A stretch of DNA of 64,000 bases from CAVPUA01 sp963708805 (GCA_963708805.1 CAVPUA010000001.1:434001-498000), one strand, 5' to 3'; positions 1 to 8,768 are shown, counted from the stretch's first letter. Numbers and translations: made by a program. Notes: generated by a model from the sequence alone, not told the origin.

Positions 1-237
1 CTGACCGGGATCACGGCGGCCGCGGCCGCCGTAGGGGCGTTGCGCGAACCGCGTGGCGCACTGCTGGACGTGTCGATGTACGACGTGGCGGTAGCGAGCG
101 GTCCGGCTGATGACACCGGCCCGTCGGTGTTGAACGGCTTGGCCGCGTGGCCTCCCCAACGACGGCTGCCCACTCTCGCGGCGGCGCCGCTGGGCGCGAA
201 CACCAACGACATCCGTAGCGAGTTCGGCGGAGGATGA
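1..237 (+). CDS. CaiB/BaiF family III CoA-transferase, C-terminal fragment (cut by window start)
   Basis: The frame is open from base 1 to the stop at 237. It reads as the tail of a family III CoA-transferase: a helix rich in Ala, then 'LLDVSMYDVA', the usual position where a small domain closes with a DVS/DVA motif, and near the end 'APLGANTNDI', which matches the family's usual LGEHT-type ending. Only about 78 residues are visible. The stretch between these two motifs is shorter than in most members, so this may be the end of a short or double-domain enzyme. The N-terminal part and the active site lie outside the window. Assignment rests on motif resemblance only. Confidence 0.55.
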   Translation: MTGITAAAAAVGALREPRGALLDVSMYDVAVASGPADDTGPSVLNGLAAWPPQRRLPTLAAAPLGANTNDIRSEFGGG

Positions 238-424
238 CACCGCTGCATCCTCGGCCGACCGGCTCTGGTTCGCCGCAGTCATGAGCTGAACTTCTACCTT
301 CAAAGTAGTTCGGACATTTCCCGCAGGTCGTAGATCACTCGTACGGCCAGGGAGAGCATCGTCATGCGCCCGTTCAATCAACACCTCGGGATTGCCGACG
401 CCGCTCGATCATTGGCGTCTGAAC

Positions 425-452
425 TTCCAGGGCGCGCTATCGCGCCCTGGAA
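425..452. repeat. Perfect inverted repeat, 12-bp stem with 4-nt loop
   Basis: TTCCAGGGCGCG (425-436) is followed by CTAT and then the exact reverse complement CGCGCCCTGGAA (441-452). There is no T-run after it, so it is not a classical intrinsic terminator, but it could end transcription of the preceding CoA-transferase or be a protein site. Confidence 0.6.
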
Positions 453-689
453 ATCACTCGTCGGACGAACCATCCGGGCAACTTGCCGGACTGGGGCAGG
501 GCGACTCGTGGCACAGGTGCTGTTTTGCACGACGTTCTGGCCGCCACCCGAGCATTCGAAGGCCGCCTCGGGTTGATGTGACCCACTCTCCCGCGATGCC
601 GGGACGACGTCGACGTCTGGGCGCCCCGGTCCCGTTGCGGTCCGATCGGATCCGCCACGGCTTGTGCCGTCCATCCTGGCTCGATATAT

Positions 690-701
690 TTGTCCGTACA
701 G
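690..701. promoter_or_regulatory. Palindromic operator copy 1 (TTGTCCGTACAG)
   Basis: Matches the window motif TTGTnCGnACAA at all but the last base. It lies 68 bases before the CoA-transferase start at 770, inside an AT-richer patch (ATATATT...GATATTT) suited to a promoter. Confidence 0.6.
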
Positions 702-769
702 ATATTTGGACACGTCGCCGTGGGCCGTCGGATGCGGTCGACTGATCGTCTCGTCTTTGAGGTGGTTTC

Positions 770-1960
770 ATGACCGCGGTGATGGCGGGCGTTCGCGTCA
801 TCGAAGTCGCCGAGCACGGGTTCGTCCCCGGTGCGGGCGCGTTGCTGAGCGACTGGGGCGCCGATGTCATCAAGATCGAGCCGACGGTGCGCGGGGATGC
901 CGCGCGAGGTCTGCGCAGTGCGGGCAGCCCCAGCATCGAGATCATGTTCCAGCACGCCAACCGCGGCAAACGAAGTCTGGGCCTGGATCTTTCCCAGCCG
1001 GCCGGCCGCGATATCCTGGGCCGACTCGTCGCGAACGCGGACGTTTTCTTGACCAACAAGCTTCCGGCCGTGCGCAAGAAGCTGCGCATCGACGTGGATC
1101 AGCTCCGCGAACACAACGACCAGTTGGTCTACGTGCGCGGCACCGGGCAGGGCGATCGCGGTCCGGAAGCCGACAAGGGCGCCTACGACCTGCTGACGTT
1201 CTGGCATCGCTCGGGCGCGTCATCGGCGGTCGCGGCAGCGGACGGCACGATCCCGTTCCTGCCCGCGCCGGGATTCGGTGACTTCATCGCCTCGATGTTC
1301 TTGGCCGGTGGAACGATGGGCGCCCTCTTCCATCGGGAACGCACGGGTGAGGCTCCGGTCGTCGACGGCTCCCTGCTGGCGACCGGAATGTGGGCCATGG
1401 GCGTGACGGTCGGCACCCGGGCGGTGGATCACGACTGGAAATGGCCTCCGGTTAATCCGAATCCGCTCTCGGCGATCTATCCGACCAAGGATGGTCGTTG
1501 GCTGGCTCTGTCCTGCCTGCAGCCCGCCCAGTACTGGGGTCCGCTGGTCGAGCTGCTGGGTCGATCCGACCTCGGATCGGACGGGCGATTCCGCGACTAC
1601 GACTCCTTGATCGCCAACAACGAAGCGGCTCGGGCTGAACTGCGGCAGACCTTCAGCAGCCGGACGCTGGCCGAATGGTGTGGCGTACTCGAGGGTTTCA
1701 CCGGCCAGTGGGCCGTCGTGCAAGGCGCCGAGGAGTCGCTGATCGATCCGCAGCCGGTCGCGAACGGCTACCTCCAGCCGATCACGACCGAGGCCGGTGT
1801 TCCGTTCACCCTGGTCGCGGCGCCGGTGCAATTCGACGGCGAGCCGGCCCGGCCCACGCGCGCGCCCACGTTCAACGAACACGGCGACTCGATCCTTGGC
1901 GATCTCGGGTTGGACTGGGACTCCATCGTCGAACTCAAGCTGCAGGGCGTCGTGACCTGA
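770..1960 (+). CDS. CaiB/BaiF family III CoA-transferase
   Basis: A 396-residue protein, the usual length for a single-chain family III CoA-transferase, which moves CoA between organic acids. Visible signatures are the N-terminal 'GVRVIEVAEH', the nucleotide-end motif 'DWGADVIKIEP' near residue 28, 'ANRGKRSLGLDLSQPAGR' around 63-80, and 'KGAYDLL', where Asp140 sits at the position of the catalytic aspartate that forms the acyl anhydride. A GAGG box precedes the ATG at 770. It is followed 28 bases later by an amidohydrolase and then an SDR, so the three form a probable operon under the operator at 690-701. The substrate cannot be read from sequence. Confidence 0.88.
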   Translation: MTAVMAGVRVIEVAEHGFVPGAGALLSDWGADVIKIEPTVRGDAARGLRSAGSPSIEIMFQHANRGKRSLGLDLSQPAGRDILGRLVANADVFLTNKLPAVRKKLRIDVDQLREHNDQLVYVRGTGQGDRGPEADKGAYDLLTFWHRSGASSAVAAADGTIPFLPAPGFGDFIASMFLAGGTMGALFHRERTGEAPVVDGSLLATGMWAMGVTVGTRAVDHDWKWPPVNPNPLSAIYPTKDGRWLALSCLQPAQYWGPLVELLGRSDLGSDGRFRDYDSLIANNEAARAELRQTFSSRTLAEWCGVLEGFTGQWAVVQGAEESLIDPQPVANGYLQPITTEAGVPFTLVAAPVQFDGEPARPTRAPTFNEHGDSILGDLGLDWDSIVELKLQGVVT

Positions 1961-1988
1961 TGGTCGAAGAACAACTCGGAGGTGGCGG

Positions 1989-3212
1989 ATGAACGAGAAT
2001 CTGAACTGGCTGGTTTCAGTCGACGACCACGTGCTCGAACCGCCGGATGTCTGGCAGAGCCGGCTGCCGGCGCGCTATCTCGACCGGGCGCCCTTCCTCA
2101 CCATTCACGAGGGTCGGCAGAGCTGGATGTACGAGGGACGGCCGAACCCGATTATGGGTCTTTCAGCGGTCGCGGGCACCGACGCGTCGGAATGGACGCA
2201 GAAGTCCAAGAGCTACTCCGACATGCGGCCCGCCTTCTACGACCCGGTTGCGCGCGTGGCCGATATGGATCAGGCCGGGATCCTGGCCTCGCTGTGCTTT
2301 CCGACGTTCCCGCGGTTCTGCGGCCAGACCTTCTACGAGGCCGAGGACAAGGAGCTGGCGATGCTCTGCGTCAAGGCCTACAACGACTGGATGGTCGAGG
2401 AGTGGTGCGCGTCGGCTCCGGGTCGCTACATCCCGCTGATCATCATCCCGCTTTGGGACCCGGTCGCCGCGGCGGCCGAGGTCCGGCGCAATGCGGCGCG
2501 CGGCGCGCACGCTATGTGCTTCTCCGAGAACCCCGAGCCGCTGGGCCTACCCACCATCTTCAACCCGAATCGCTATTGGGATCCGCTCTGGGAGGCGTGC
2601 CAGGAGACTGAGACCGTCGTCTGCATGCACATCGGATCCTCGAGTCGCATTCCGACGATCTCCAGTGACTTCCCGAGTTACTTCAACCTCAACTGGGCGA
2701 TCAAGGCAGTGTGCTCGGGCGCGCTGATGACCTGGCTGCTCGGACCGGCGCTTCGCGACTTCCCCCGTCTCAAGATCGCATTCTCTGAGGGCGGTATCGG
2801 CTGGATGCCGTCGATCCTCGAACGAACCGACGAGCTGATCCGCGATCGTGAGGCGTACTTCCTGCGCGGCGAGCGAGTTGATGCCGAGACCCGAATGGTG
2901 TTCGAGGATGAGACCAACAGCATCGACGTGCGCGGACTGGACGTGTACGACGTCTTTCGCGAACATGTCTACGGCTGCTTCATCACCGATCGCCACGGGA
3001 TCGCCAACGTGCGCGAACTCGGGATCGACAACGTCATGATCGAGACCGACTATCCGCATTCCGACGGAACGTGGCCCAACAGCATCCAGATCGCCCACGA
3101 GCAGTTCACGGCGAATCCGACGCTCACCGACGAGGAGAAGTACAAGATCCTTCGCGGCAACGCCGAGCGCGTCTTTCAGTTCACCCCCGCCGACGTGCCC
3201 GTGCTGCCCTGA
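1989..3212 (+). CDS. Amidohydrolase family 2 (TIM-barrel metal-dependent hydrolase)
   Basis: A 407-residue protein with the marks of the amidohydrolase-2 (ACMSD-like) family. There is an N-terminal metal-binding stretch 'VSVDDHVLEPPDVW' at residues 10-23, a central 'CMHIGSSSR' and a late catalytic Asp in 'IETDYPHSDGTWPNS'. Members hydrolyse C-C or C-N bonds or decarboxylate ring-derived acids. GGAGG stands just before the ATG. It is the middle gene of the CoA-transferase/amidohydrolase/SDR run. Two more family members occur at 17098 and 18954, always beside CoA-ester enzymes, which suggests ring opening or decarboxylation of pathway intermediates (inference). Confidence 0.88.
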   Translation: MNENLNWLVSVDDHVLEPPDVWQSRLPARYLDRAPFLTIHEGRQSWMYEGRPNPIMGLSAVAGTDASEWTQKSKSYSDMRPAFYDPVARVADMDQAGILASLCFPTFPRFCGQTFYEAEDKELAMLCVKAYNDWMVEEWCASAPGRYIPLIIIPLWDPVAAAAEVRRNAARGAHAMCFSENPEPLGLPTIFNPNRYWDPLWEACQETETVVCMHIGSSSRIPTISSDFPSYFNLNWAIKAVCSGALMTWLLGPALRDFPRLKIAFSEGGIGWMPSILERTDELIRDREAYFLRGERVDAETRMVFEDETNSIDVRGLDVYDVFREHVYGCFITDRHGIANVRELGIDNVMIETDYPHSDGTWPNSIQIAHEQFTANPTLTDEEKYKILRGNAERVFQFTPADVPVLP

Positions 3213-3238
3213 TCTCATATACGAACTGCGAGGACGGC

Positions 3239-4003
3239 ATGCGACTTCACAACAAGGCGGCGATCGTCACCGGCGCGGCGTCCGGTATCGGACGGGCGAT
3301 CGCGGTCCGCTTCGCGGCGGAGGGGGCGGCCGTGCTCGCCGTCGACTGGAACGCCGAGCGGCTGGATGAGACCGAAGCGATGATCAGGGCCGCGGACGGA
3401 CAGGTGATCGGCGTCTACGGTGACGTCTCCGACCAGGACCTGGCCGATGGTCTGACCGCGCGCGCGATCGCGGAGTTCGGCCGACTGGATGTTCTCGTCA
3501 ACAACGCCGGGATCATGGACTACATGCAGGGGGTCGGCGAGGTGTCCGATGACATCTGGCGCCGGGTGTTCAGCGTCAACCTCGACGCTCACATGTACAC
3601 CAGCCGACCGGCGATTCGGCACATGGTGGCGCAGGGCAGCGGCTCGATCATCAACATCTCGTCCGCGGCCGGAACCGGCGGCGGGGCGGCGGGGGCGGCT
3701 TACACGGCGGCCAAGCACGCGGTGGTCGGACTCACTCGCAGCACAGCCTGGATGTACGCCAAAAGTGGCGTGCGTTGCAACGCGATCTGCCCTGGCAGTA
3801 CGAACACCAACATCGGCGACACGATGCCGCCGGAGCGGCTCGACCCGGCCGGCAGCGCTCGGGCCTTCGAGTGGGGCGCCTTGGCGCCGAAGCTGCTGGA
3901 ACCGGAGAACCACGCGGCCCTGGCGCTCTTCCTGGCATCCGACGAAGCGGCCGGAACCAACGGCGCGATCATCGCCGAGGACGGTGGCTGGACCGCGGCG
4001 TGA
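3239..4003 (+). CDS. SDR-family NAD(P)-dependent oxidoreductase
   Basis: A 254-residue classical short-chain dehydrogenase. The cofactor motif 'TGAASGIG' lies at residues 11-18, 'NNAG' near 88, and the Ser/Tyr/Lys catalytic set in 'IINISSAAG' and 'YTAAKHA'. The final 'IIAEDGGWTA' is a normal SDR ending. The ATG at 3239 was chosen because GAGGA sits at good distance and the Rossmann fold begins directly after; the frame is open further upstream. It is likely to oxidise or reduce a hydroxy/keto group on a pathway intermediate, in operon with the two upstream genes. Confidence 0.9.
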   Translation: MRLHNKAAIVTGAASGIGRAIAVRFAAEGAAVLAVDWNAERLDETEAMIRAADGQVIGVYGDVSDQDLADGLTARAIAEFGRLDVLVNNAGIMDYMQGVGEVSDDIWRRVFSVNLDAHMYTSRPAIRHMVAQGSGSIINISSAAGTGGGAAGAAYTAAKHAVVGLTRSTAWMYAKSGVRCNAICPGSTNTNIGDTMPPERLDPAGSARAFEWGALAPKLLEPENHAALALFLASDEAAGTNGAIIAEDGGWTAA

Positions 4004-4020
4004 TGCCCGCCGTGGACCGG

Positions 4021-4914
4021 TCACGCTAAGGGCGTCTCGAACAGCTCGATCCCGAGGGCGTCGGACTGGGCCATGCGGCGGCCGGTCGCCGGCGGCCGCG
4101 CCACGGGAGAGCTCGGGTCTCCGAACTGGATGTGGTGGATCCCGAGCGGGCGAGGATCACTCCCGCCGGCCGGGTCCGCTGAACTCAGCAGGAGCAGACG
4201 CCGCCCCGGAACCCATTCGATCAGCGACCACCACGGCCGTCCCGGCGGACTGTTGGCCACCACGCGGCCACCGAGCACGGTGGTGAACAGCTCCGTCGAG
4301 CGAGCCGGTTCGCTCACCACCAACGCCACCCAGTCGACCCGGCGAGCGGTGACTCGCGACTCCGGCAGTGCTTCGGCGGGAGCGTTTCGCAGGTAGTGCA
4401 ACCGGTTCCACTGAACCACCTGCAGCAGGGTGCCCAATCCGCTCCCGCTCGGGTGCAGGAACGTCTCGCGGTGTTGCGGGTGGACGAAGTGCGGAGGCAT
4501 CAACTCGTAGCCGAGCCGAGCGCATGCGGCGGCGAACTCATCCAGGTCAGCCACCTTGAAGTTGAGGTGGTGCGGCCCGGCGCCGCGCCGGGACAGGAAG
4601 CGGGCCACGAAGTCGTCACCCTCGTGGCCCGGCGCAAGCAGCTCGACGATCATCCCGTCGGCGAAGCCGAGCTGGCCGGGGGAGAACGTCGCCAGCGTCG
4701 TCCCCCGAAGCCATTCACCGCCGAGTTGGGTGATGAGCGCGGGATAGCCCAGAGACCAGCGAGCTAGCGCTATCGCGACGTGGTCGAAGTAGGGCAGGGT
4801 GACCGGGGTGTCTTCTCGATCCGGGGGCGGTAGGGGCGCGGGTTCGGCCGGACCGTCGACGGGAGAACCCGGTGCCGGTTGGGGTCCGGGATTGGCTGCC
4901 ATCTCGCTGTCCAT
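4021..4914 (-). CDS. VOC (glyoxalase/bleomycin-resistance) superfamily protein, two domains
   Basis: A 297-residue protein with a disordered, Pro-rich first 36 residues followed by two beta-alpha-beta-beta-beta VOC modules: 'FDHVAIAL' starts the first and 'VDWVALVVSEP' the second. Metal-ligand-type positions are visible in 'GPHHLNFKVADLDEFAAA' and 'GIHHIQFGD'. The family includes dioxygenases, isomerases and epimerases such as methylmalonyl-CoA epimerase; the exact reaction is not clear. It runs against the neighbouring genes and shares the divergent region 4915-5097 with the hydratase operon. No strong ribosome site is seen before the ATG. Confidence 0.75.
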   Translation of the reverse strand: MDSEMAANPGPQPAPGSPVDGPAEPAPLPPPDREDTPVTLPYFDHVAIALARWSLGYPALITQLGGEWLRGTTLATFSPGQLGFADGMIVELLAPGHEGDDFVARFLSRRGAGPHHLNFKVADLDEFAAACARLGYELMPPHFVHPQHRETFLHPSGSGLGTLLQVVQWNRLHYLRNAPAEALPESRVTARRVDWVALVVSEPARSTELFTTVLGGRVVANSPPGRPWWSLIEWVPGRRLLLLSSADPAGGSDPRPLGIHHIQFGDPSSPVARPPATGRRMAQSDALGIELFETPLA

Positions 4915-4957
4915 GGTAGCGGGGCCCGACGTTCGGCCGTCACCCCTTCCGACTGTG

Positions 4958-4969
4958 ATGTACGCACAT
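4958..4969. promoter_or_regulatory. Palindromic operator copy 2 (ATGTACGCACAT), weaker
   Basis: Matches the core TGT-ACG-ACA with changes at both outer bases. It lies 43 bases upstream of the reverse-strand VOC gene and 63 bases from the next copy, so the divergent region has one candidate site per gene. Confidence 0.4.
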
Positions 4970-5031
4970 TTGCATCGTCACTCGGTTGTCCCGCTGCTTG
5001 TACGCGCGGAACGGCCGCTAGTGTCTAAAAG

Positions 5032-5043
5032 TTGTACGGACAA
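5032..5043. promoter_or_regulatory. Palindromic operator copy 3 (TTGTACGGACAA)
   Basis: Near-perfect palindrome 54 bases before the hydratase start at 5098. A possible -10 box, TAGGGT, begins at 5047, only 3 bases after it, so a bound protein would block RNA polymerase. Confidence 0.7.
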
Positions 5044-5097
5044 GGGTAGGGTGTCGACGCGGATCATCTTCGTAGGGAACCAGCAGGAAGGCTATCG

Positions 5098-5898
5098 GTG
5101 AGCGAAACGCTGATCGACCGGTCCGATGGAGTCGTCACGGTCACCTTCAACCGTCCTGACGTGAAGAACGCGCTCAATGCTGACAGCTGGGCCGCGCTCG
5201 AACAGGTGCTGTACGAGGTCGCCCGCAATGATGACGACCGGGCGTTGGTGCTGACCGGCGCGGGAGCGGACTTCTCGTCGGGGGCGGATCTGTCGTTCTC
5301 CAACAAGGTCACCCAGTCGGCGGGTGAAGCCGGTGAACAGCGCAAGGTCAACATCTTCAGCATGCGTACGTCGAACGAGATCATGCGCCAGCTCCAACGG
5401 TTGCCGAAGCCGACCCTCGCCGTGGTCGACGGGGTGGCAGCCGGAGTGTCGCTGGGCCTTGCGCTGAGTTGCGATCTGCTGCTGGCCAGCGATCGAGCCC
5501 GGTTCATAGAGATCTTCGTCCGGCGGGGCCTGTCGATGGACGGAGGCAACTCCTGGCTGCTTCCCCGGCTGATCGGATTGCGCCGGGCCAAGCAGATGGC
5601 CTTCTTCGGCGACGCGGTTGGTGCCGCGCAGGCCCTCGAGTGGGGGCTGGTCAACGAGGTCGTCCCCGCCGCCGATCTGAATCAGGTCGGCCGCGAATGG
5701 GCGCTGCGGTTGGCTACCGGGCCCACGACAGCGATCACCATGATGAAGCGGCTGCTCGATGACAGTTCGCTGCTGTCCTTTGAGCAATCGCTGGAGAACG
5801 AGGCCCAGGCCCAGCTGCTGATGTTCGCGACGACCGACATGTGGGAGGGCGTGCAGGCTTTTCGTGATCGCCGGCCGCCCGACTTCACCGGGCGATAG
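5098..5898 (+). CDS. Enoyl-CoA hydratase/isomerase (crotonase family)
   Basis: A 266-residue crotonase-fold protein. The first oxyanion-hole loop is 'GADFSSGADLS' near residue 58, and the second is 'GVAAGVSLGLALSCDLL' near 112-128. The second catalytic region reads 'RRGLSMDGGNSWLLPRL', with Asp rather than Glu before GG, as in PaaG-like isomerases/hydratases. Translation starts at GTG 5098. The stop shares one base with the GTG of the acyl-CoA synthetase that follows, so the two are translationally coupled. It probably adds water to, or shifts the double bond of, an unsaturated acyl-CoA. Confidence 0.9.
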   Translation: MSETLIDRSDGVVTVTFNRPDVKNALNADSWAALEQVLYEVARNDDDRALVLTGAGADFSSGADLSFSNKVTQSAGEAGEQRKVNIFSMRTSNEIMRQLQRLPKPTLAVVDGVAAGVSLGLALSCDLLLASDRARFIEIFVRRGLSMDGGNSWLLPRLIGLRRAKQMAFFGDAVGAAQALEWGLVNEVVPAADLNQVGREWALRLATGPTTAITMMKRLLDDSSLLSFEQSLENEAQAQLLMFATTDMWEGVQAFRDRRPPDFTGR

Positions 5899-7595
5899 TG
5901 GCCAGCCCCGATCTCGCCGCGGTCCGCGCGCGCTTCACCGGACCCGGCGGCCTGTTCGAGCTCACCGAGGAGCCGGTGCGTGGGGTGTCCATGTCAGTGT
6001 TCCGCCACCGACTCCGCTCGGTCCAAGAGGTGTTTCGGCAGAGTCGTCGCTTCGGCGAGCGGATCTACACCGTCGACGGGTCGGTGCGGCTGTCCTTCGA
6101 CGAGTTGCACGGTCTGGTCGGGGCGCTGGCGACCGCCCTGGTCGAGGAATACCGAATCGAGCCGGGTGATCGTGTCGCCTTGTTCGCTGAGAACCGGTGG
6201 GAGTGGGTGGTCTCGTTCTGGGCCGCCGTCGCGATCGGGGCGATCCCGACGGCGATGAACGGCTGGTGGTCCGCGGATGAGTTCGAGGCGGCGAGCCGTC
6301 TGGTCACTCCGGCCCTGCTGATCGGCGACCCGCCCCGCCTGGAACGGGTCGCGGGCCTGCCCATGGAGACGCCGGTGCTGAACCTCGCCGACGACCTGCC
6401 CCCATTGCTGCGGCGCTACGCCGGCGCTTCGGTGCCCGAGATGGTCCTGGCTGAGGACGACCCCGCACTGCTGCTGTTCACCAGCGGCACCACCGGACGG
6501 TCGAAAGCCGTGACGATCTCCCACCGCGGCATCGTCGGGTTCCTTCAGGTCAACCTGTCGACGGAAGTGCTTCGAAAGGCCGCGGCCGGACTACCGACAC
6601 CCTCGGCCGGCGACGTGCTGCCCCCCGTTGATGACGTCACGCTGGTGACTGCGCCCCTCTTTCATACCTCGATGTTGCTGGGTTCGGTTGTCGGCGCAGT
6701 GGAGCGTGGCCGCCGCATCGTTCTGCTCGGCGGCCGCTTCGATCCAGAGCGCGTTTTGCAGACCATCGAAGCCGAGCAGGTCACGAGCTGGTCGGCCCTC
6801 GGCAGCGCGGCCACCCGCGTCGCCACCTGCCCCCGGCTCTCGGAGTTCGACACCAGCAGCGTGCGGGTGCTGGCCGTCGGTGGAGCTCCGGTCAGCCCGA
6901 CCGTTCAAGCGCAGCTGCGGTCGGCCTTCAGCGCGTCCTCGGTGAGCCTCGGTATGGGGTACACCAGCACGGAGGGCGTTGCCGTCGTGGCCTCGATCGG
7001 CGGCGCGGAGTACATCGCCAATCCGACCTCGACCGGCCGGACCACGCTGACCACGGAGATGGAACTGCGCGACGCATCGGGCCGCGCGGTCGCCGACGGC
7101 GAACCGGGCGAGGTGCACGTGCGGACGCCGTACATCATGCTCGGATATTGGAACGACCCCGAGGCCAGTGCCGCCGTGCTCAAGGACGGCGGCTGGCTGG
7201 CGATGGGTGACATCGCGCGGTTCAGGGACGGCTTGCTGCACATCGACACCCGGGCCGGCAGCATGATCTTGGTCAACGCCGAGCGGGTCTCGCCCACCGA
7301 GGTCGAGTACATCCTCAACGAGCACCCCGACGTCGACGAGGTGGCAGTGTTCGCCGTCGATGACGACCTCACCGGCGATGCGGTGTGCGCGGTCGTGCAT
7401 CCCGTGACTGGGCGCTCGCCGGAGCCGGTCGATCTCGGGCAGTGGTGCCGCGGCCGACTCGCCCACTACAAGGTTCCGACGCGATGGCACTTCGCCGATC
7501 AACCCCTGCCACGCACGCCGAGCGGAAAGCTCGTCAAGGCCGTCCTGCGCGAGTGGGTGGAGACCGGAGCGCCGCTGGCCGACACTGATGGCTGA
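5898..7595 (+). CDS. AMP-forming acyl-CoA synthetase (ANL superfamily)
   Basis: A 565-residue adenylate-forming enzyme. The ATP-binding loop 'FTSGTTGRSKAV' lies near residue 193, 'GMGYTSTEG' near 352, the hinge region 'GDIARFRDGLLHIDTRAG' near 437, and the catalytic lysine in 'PRTPSGKLVK' near 540. The hinge is followed by 'NAERVSP' in place of the common GGENVSP. It would activate a free acid to its CoA ester through an acyl-AMP. It is the only stand-alone CoA ligase in the window. The GTG start overlaps the upstream stop by one base. Confidence 0.92.
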   Translation: MASPDLAAVRARFTGPGGLFELTEEPVRGVSMSVFRHRLRSVQEVFRQSRRFGERIYTVDGSVRLSFDELHGLVGALATALVEEYRIEPGDRVALFAENRWEWVVSFWAAVAIGAIPTAMNGWWSADEFEAASRLVTPALLIGDPPRLERVAGLPMETPVLNLADDLPPLLRRYAGASVPEMVLAEDDPALLLFTSGTTGRSKAVTISHRGIVGFLQVNLSTEVLRKAAAGLPTPSAGDVLPPVDDVTLVTAPLFHTSMLLGSVVGAVERGRRIVLLGGRFDPERVLQTIEAEQVTSWSALGSAATRVATCPRLSEFDTSSVRVLAVGGAPVSPTVQAQLRSAFSASSVSLGMGYTSTEGVAVVASIGGAEYIANPTSTGRTTLTTEMELRDASGRAVADGEPGEVHVRTPYIMLGYWNDPEASAAVLKDGGWLAMGDIARFRDGLLHIDTRAGSMILVNAERVSPTEVEYILNEHPDVDEVAVFAVDDDLTGDAVCAVVHPVTGRSPEPVDLGQWCRGRLAHYKVPTRWHFADQPLPRTPSGKLVKAVLREWVETGAPLADTDG

Positions 7596-7614
7596 GTCCA
7601 CGACCCCCGGCACC

Positions 7615-7743
7615 TCACCGAGGGAGATAACCACCGTCGATGGGTTTGTTCGCTTCCGGTCACGAAGCTGGCGTCGTCGCTAGCGAGATACGCGATTCCC
7701 GCCACCACCTCATCCGGCCGCCCCAACCGGCCCAGTGGGCTGC
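7615..7743 (-). pseudogene. SDR relic, C-terminal remnant
   Basis: On the minus strand 'SPLGRLGRPDEVVAGIAYL' then 'ASDDASFVTGSEQ' is the typical last third of a short-chain dehydrogenase. After a one-base frame slip it continues with the expected ending 'PIDGGYLPR' and a stop at 7615. Nothing upstream encodes the Rossmann fold or the catalytic Tyr-Lys; the DoxX gene overlaps instead. It is therefore a truncated leftover of about 43 codons. Confidence 0.65.
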
Positions 7744-8252
7744 TTCCAGAATGCGCGCAACTGAACTGCCGTACCCACGATCCCGAGCGTGGCCGTGAAC
7801 GCCGCTCGGCCGGTCGAGGTCCCGACCTGGTCGAGCTTGATCAGTCGATCCACGCTTACGCGTCCCGCGCCCAGCGACGACAGCGCTACCGCCGCGACCG
7901 CGAGGAGCCCGACGTACTCCCAGCCTTCGTTGATGACGAAGTACCCGTTCGGACGATGGACGGTCCGGAAGGCCACTCCCATCGTGCCTACGACCGCGGC
8001 TGTCGAGACCGGGGTCAGCGCGCCGGCGAGGACTGCGACGCCGGAACCGATCTCGACGACCGAGCTCAGCTGAGCCTGCCGGTCCGGTTCGCGAAACCCG
8101 ATCGAAGCGAACCACCGTGCCGTCCCGTCGAGCGTGCGACCGTGGCGTACTCCGTGCGCGATCAAGGTGCCTCCGAGCGCCCCGCGCAACATCAGTCGGG
8201 CCAGCTCGAACGACTCGGGTGATCGTGACCGCACTTTTCGCATCTTCGGCAT
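7710..8252 (-). CDS. DoxX-like membrane protein
   Basis: A 180-residue protein with four hydrophobic segments: 'GALGGTLIAHG', 'SGVAVLAGALTPVSTAAVVG', 'VGLLAVAAVALSSLG' and 'ATLGIVGTAVQL'. With the 'RLMLRGALGG...AHG' start it fits the DoxX/MauE-like inner-membrane family, often linked to quinone or thiol redox chemistry. It is the last gene of the monooxygenase/thiolase/DUF35 run, 9 bases after the DUF35 gene. The final residues overlap the SDR relic, so the original C-terminus may have been altered by the rearrangement that left that relic. Confidence 0.72.
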   Translation of the reverse strand: MPKMRKVRSRSPESFELARLMLRGALGGTLIAHGVRHGRTLDGTARWFASIGFREPDRQAQLSSVVEIGSGVAVLAGALTPVSTAAVVGTMGVAFRTVHRPNGYFVINEGWEYVGLLAVAAVALSSLGAGRVSVDRLIKLDQVGTSTGRAAFTATLGIVGTAVQLRAFWKQPTGPVGAAG

Positions 8253-8261
8253 CCTCGGCAG

Positions 8262-8768
8262 CTAGGGGTTCTCGCGCGTCGGCGGTTCGGAACCGGTGAC
8301 GTCGCCCAGCCCGATCCGCTCGTCGTCGGCCCGTCCCAGGCGCCAGAACGGGATGCCGATGTCATCGGCGACGCGAACGGCGTAAGCGTGCACGGGCAGA
8401 CCGATCGTCACGGCGTCCGCAGTCGAGTCGGTGATGTTGGCCAACATCCTCGGACCCTCGGGTAACGAGATCATGGCGACGACGTACGGGCGTAACGCGT
8501 CGAACGGTGGCGCCATGTTCTGCCGGATCACGGTATAGGTGTAGATCTCGCCGGCGCCCGAGGTCGCCGTCCAGACCACCTCCGAGGCGCAGCGGAGGCA
8601 ATGCGGTCGTGGGTAGAACTGGTGATGACCGCATCGTTCGCATCGCTGCACCATGAGCTCGCCGCGGGCCGCGGCCGCCCAGAACGGCGCGGAGACGTTG
8701 TCCGGCGCGGGTTGTGGCCGTCGTCGTGCGTGCGCCACCCGCGGGTCGTCGGGGTCGTAGACCTTCAA
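8262..8768 (-). CDS. DUF35 OB-fold protein with zinc ribbon, partner of the adjacent thiolase-fold protein
   Basis: About 168 residues. A zinc-ribbon half carries two CxxC pairs ('RCERCGHHQFYPRPHCLRC') near residues 38-56, followed by an OB-fold half ('GEIYTYTVIRQNMAPPF'). DUF35 proteins bind acyl-CoA and dock onto thiolase-fold enzymes; ChsH2 with Ltp2 is the characterised aldolase example. I chose the TTG at 8768 because it overlaps the stop of the upstream thiolase (TTGA), a typical coupling; the longer frame would run deep into the thiolase. First of three thiolase/DUF35 pairs in this window. Confidence 0.85.
   Translation of the reverse strand: MKVYDPDDPRVAHARRRPQPAPDNVSAPFWAAAARGELMVQRCERCGHHQFYPRPHCLRCASEVVWTATSGAGEIYTYTVIRQNMAPPFDALRPYVVAMISLPEGPRMLANITDSTADAVTIGLPVHAYAVRVADDIGIPFWRLGRADDERIGLGDVTGSEPPTRENP

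Larger units (their letters stand above)
238..769. other. Non-coding stretch between two CoA-transferase genes
   Basis: No convincing gene is seen. The open frames here have no recognisable family signature and run against each other on both strands. The stretch holds a perfect 12-bp hairpin at 425-452 and a copy of the window-wide palindrome at 690-701, 68 bases before the next start, so at least the right end is a promoter region. Confidence 0.6.
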
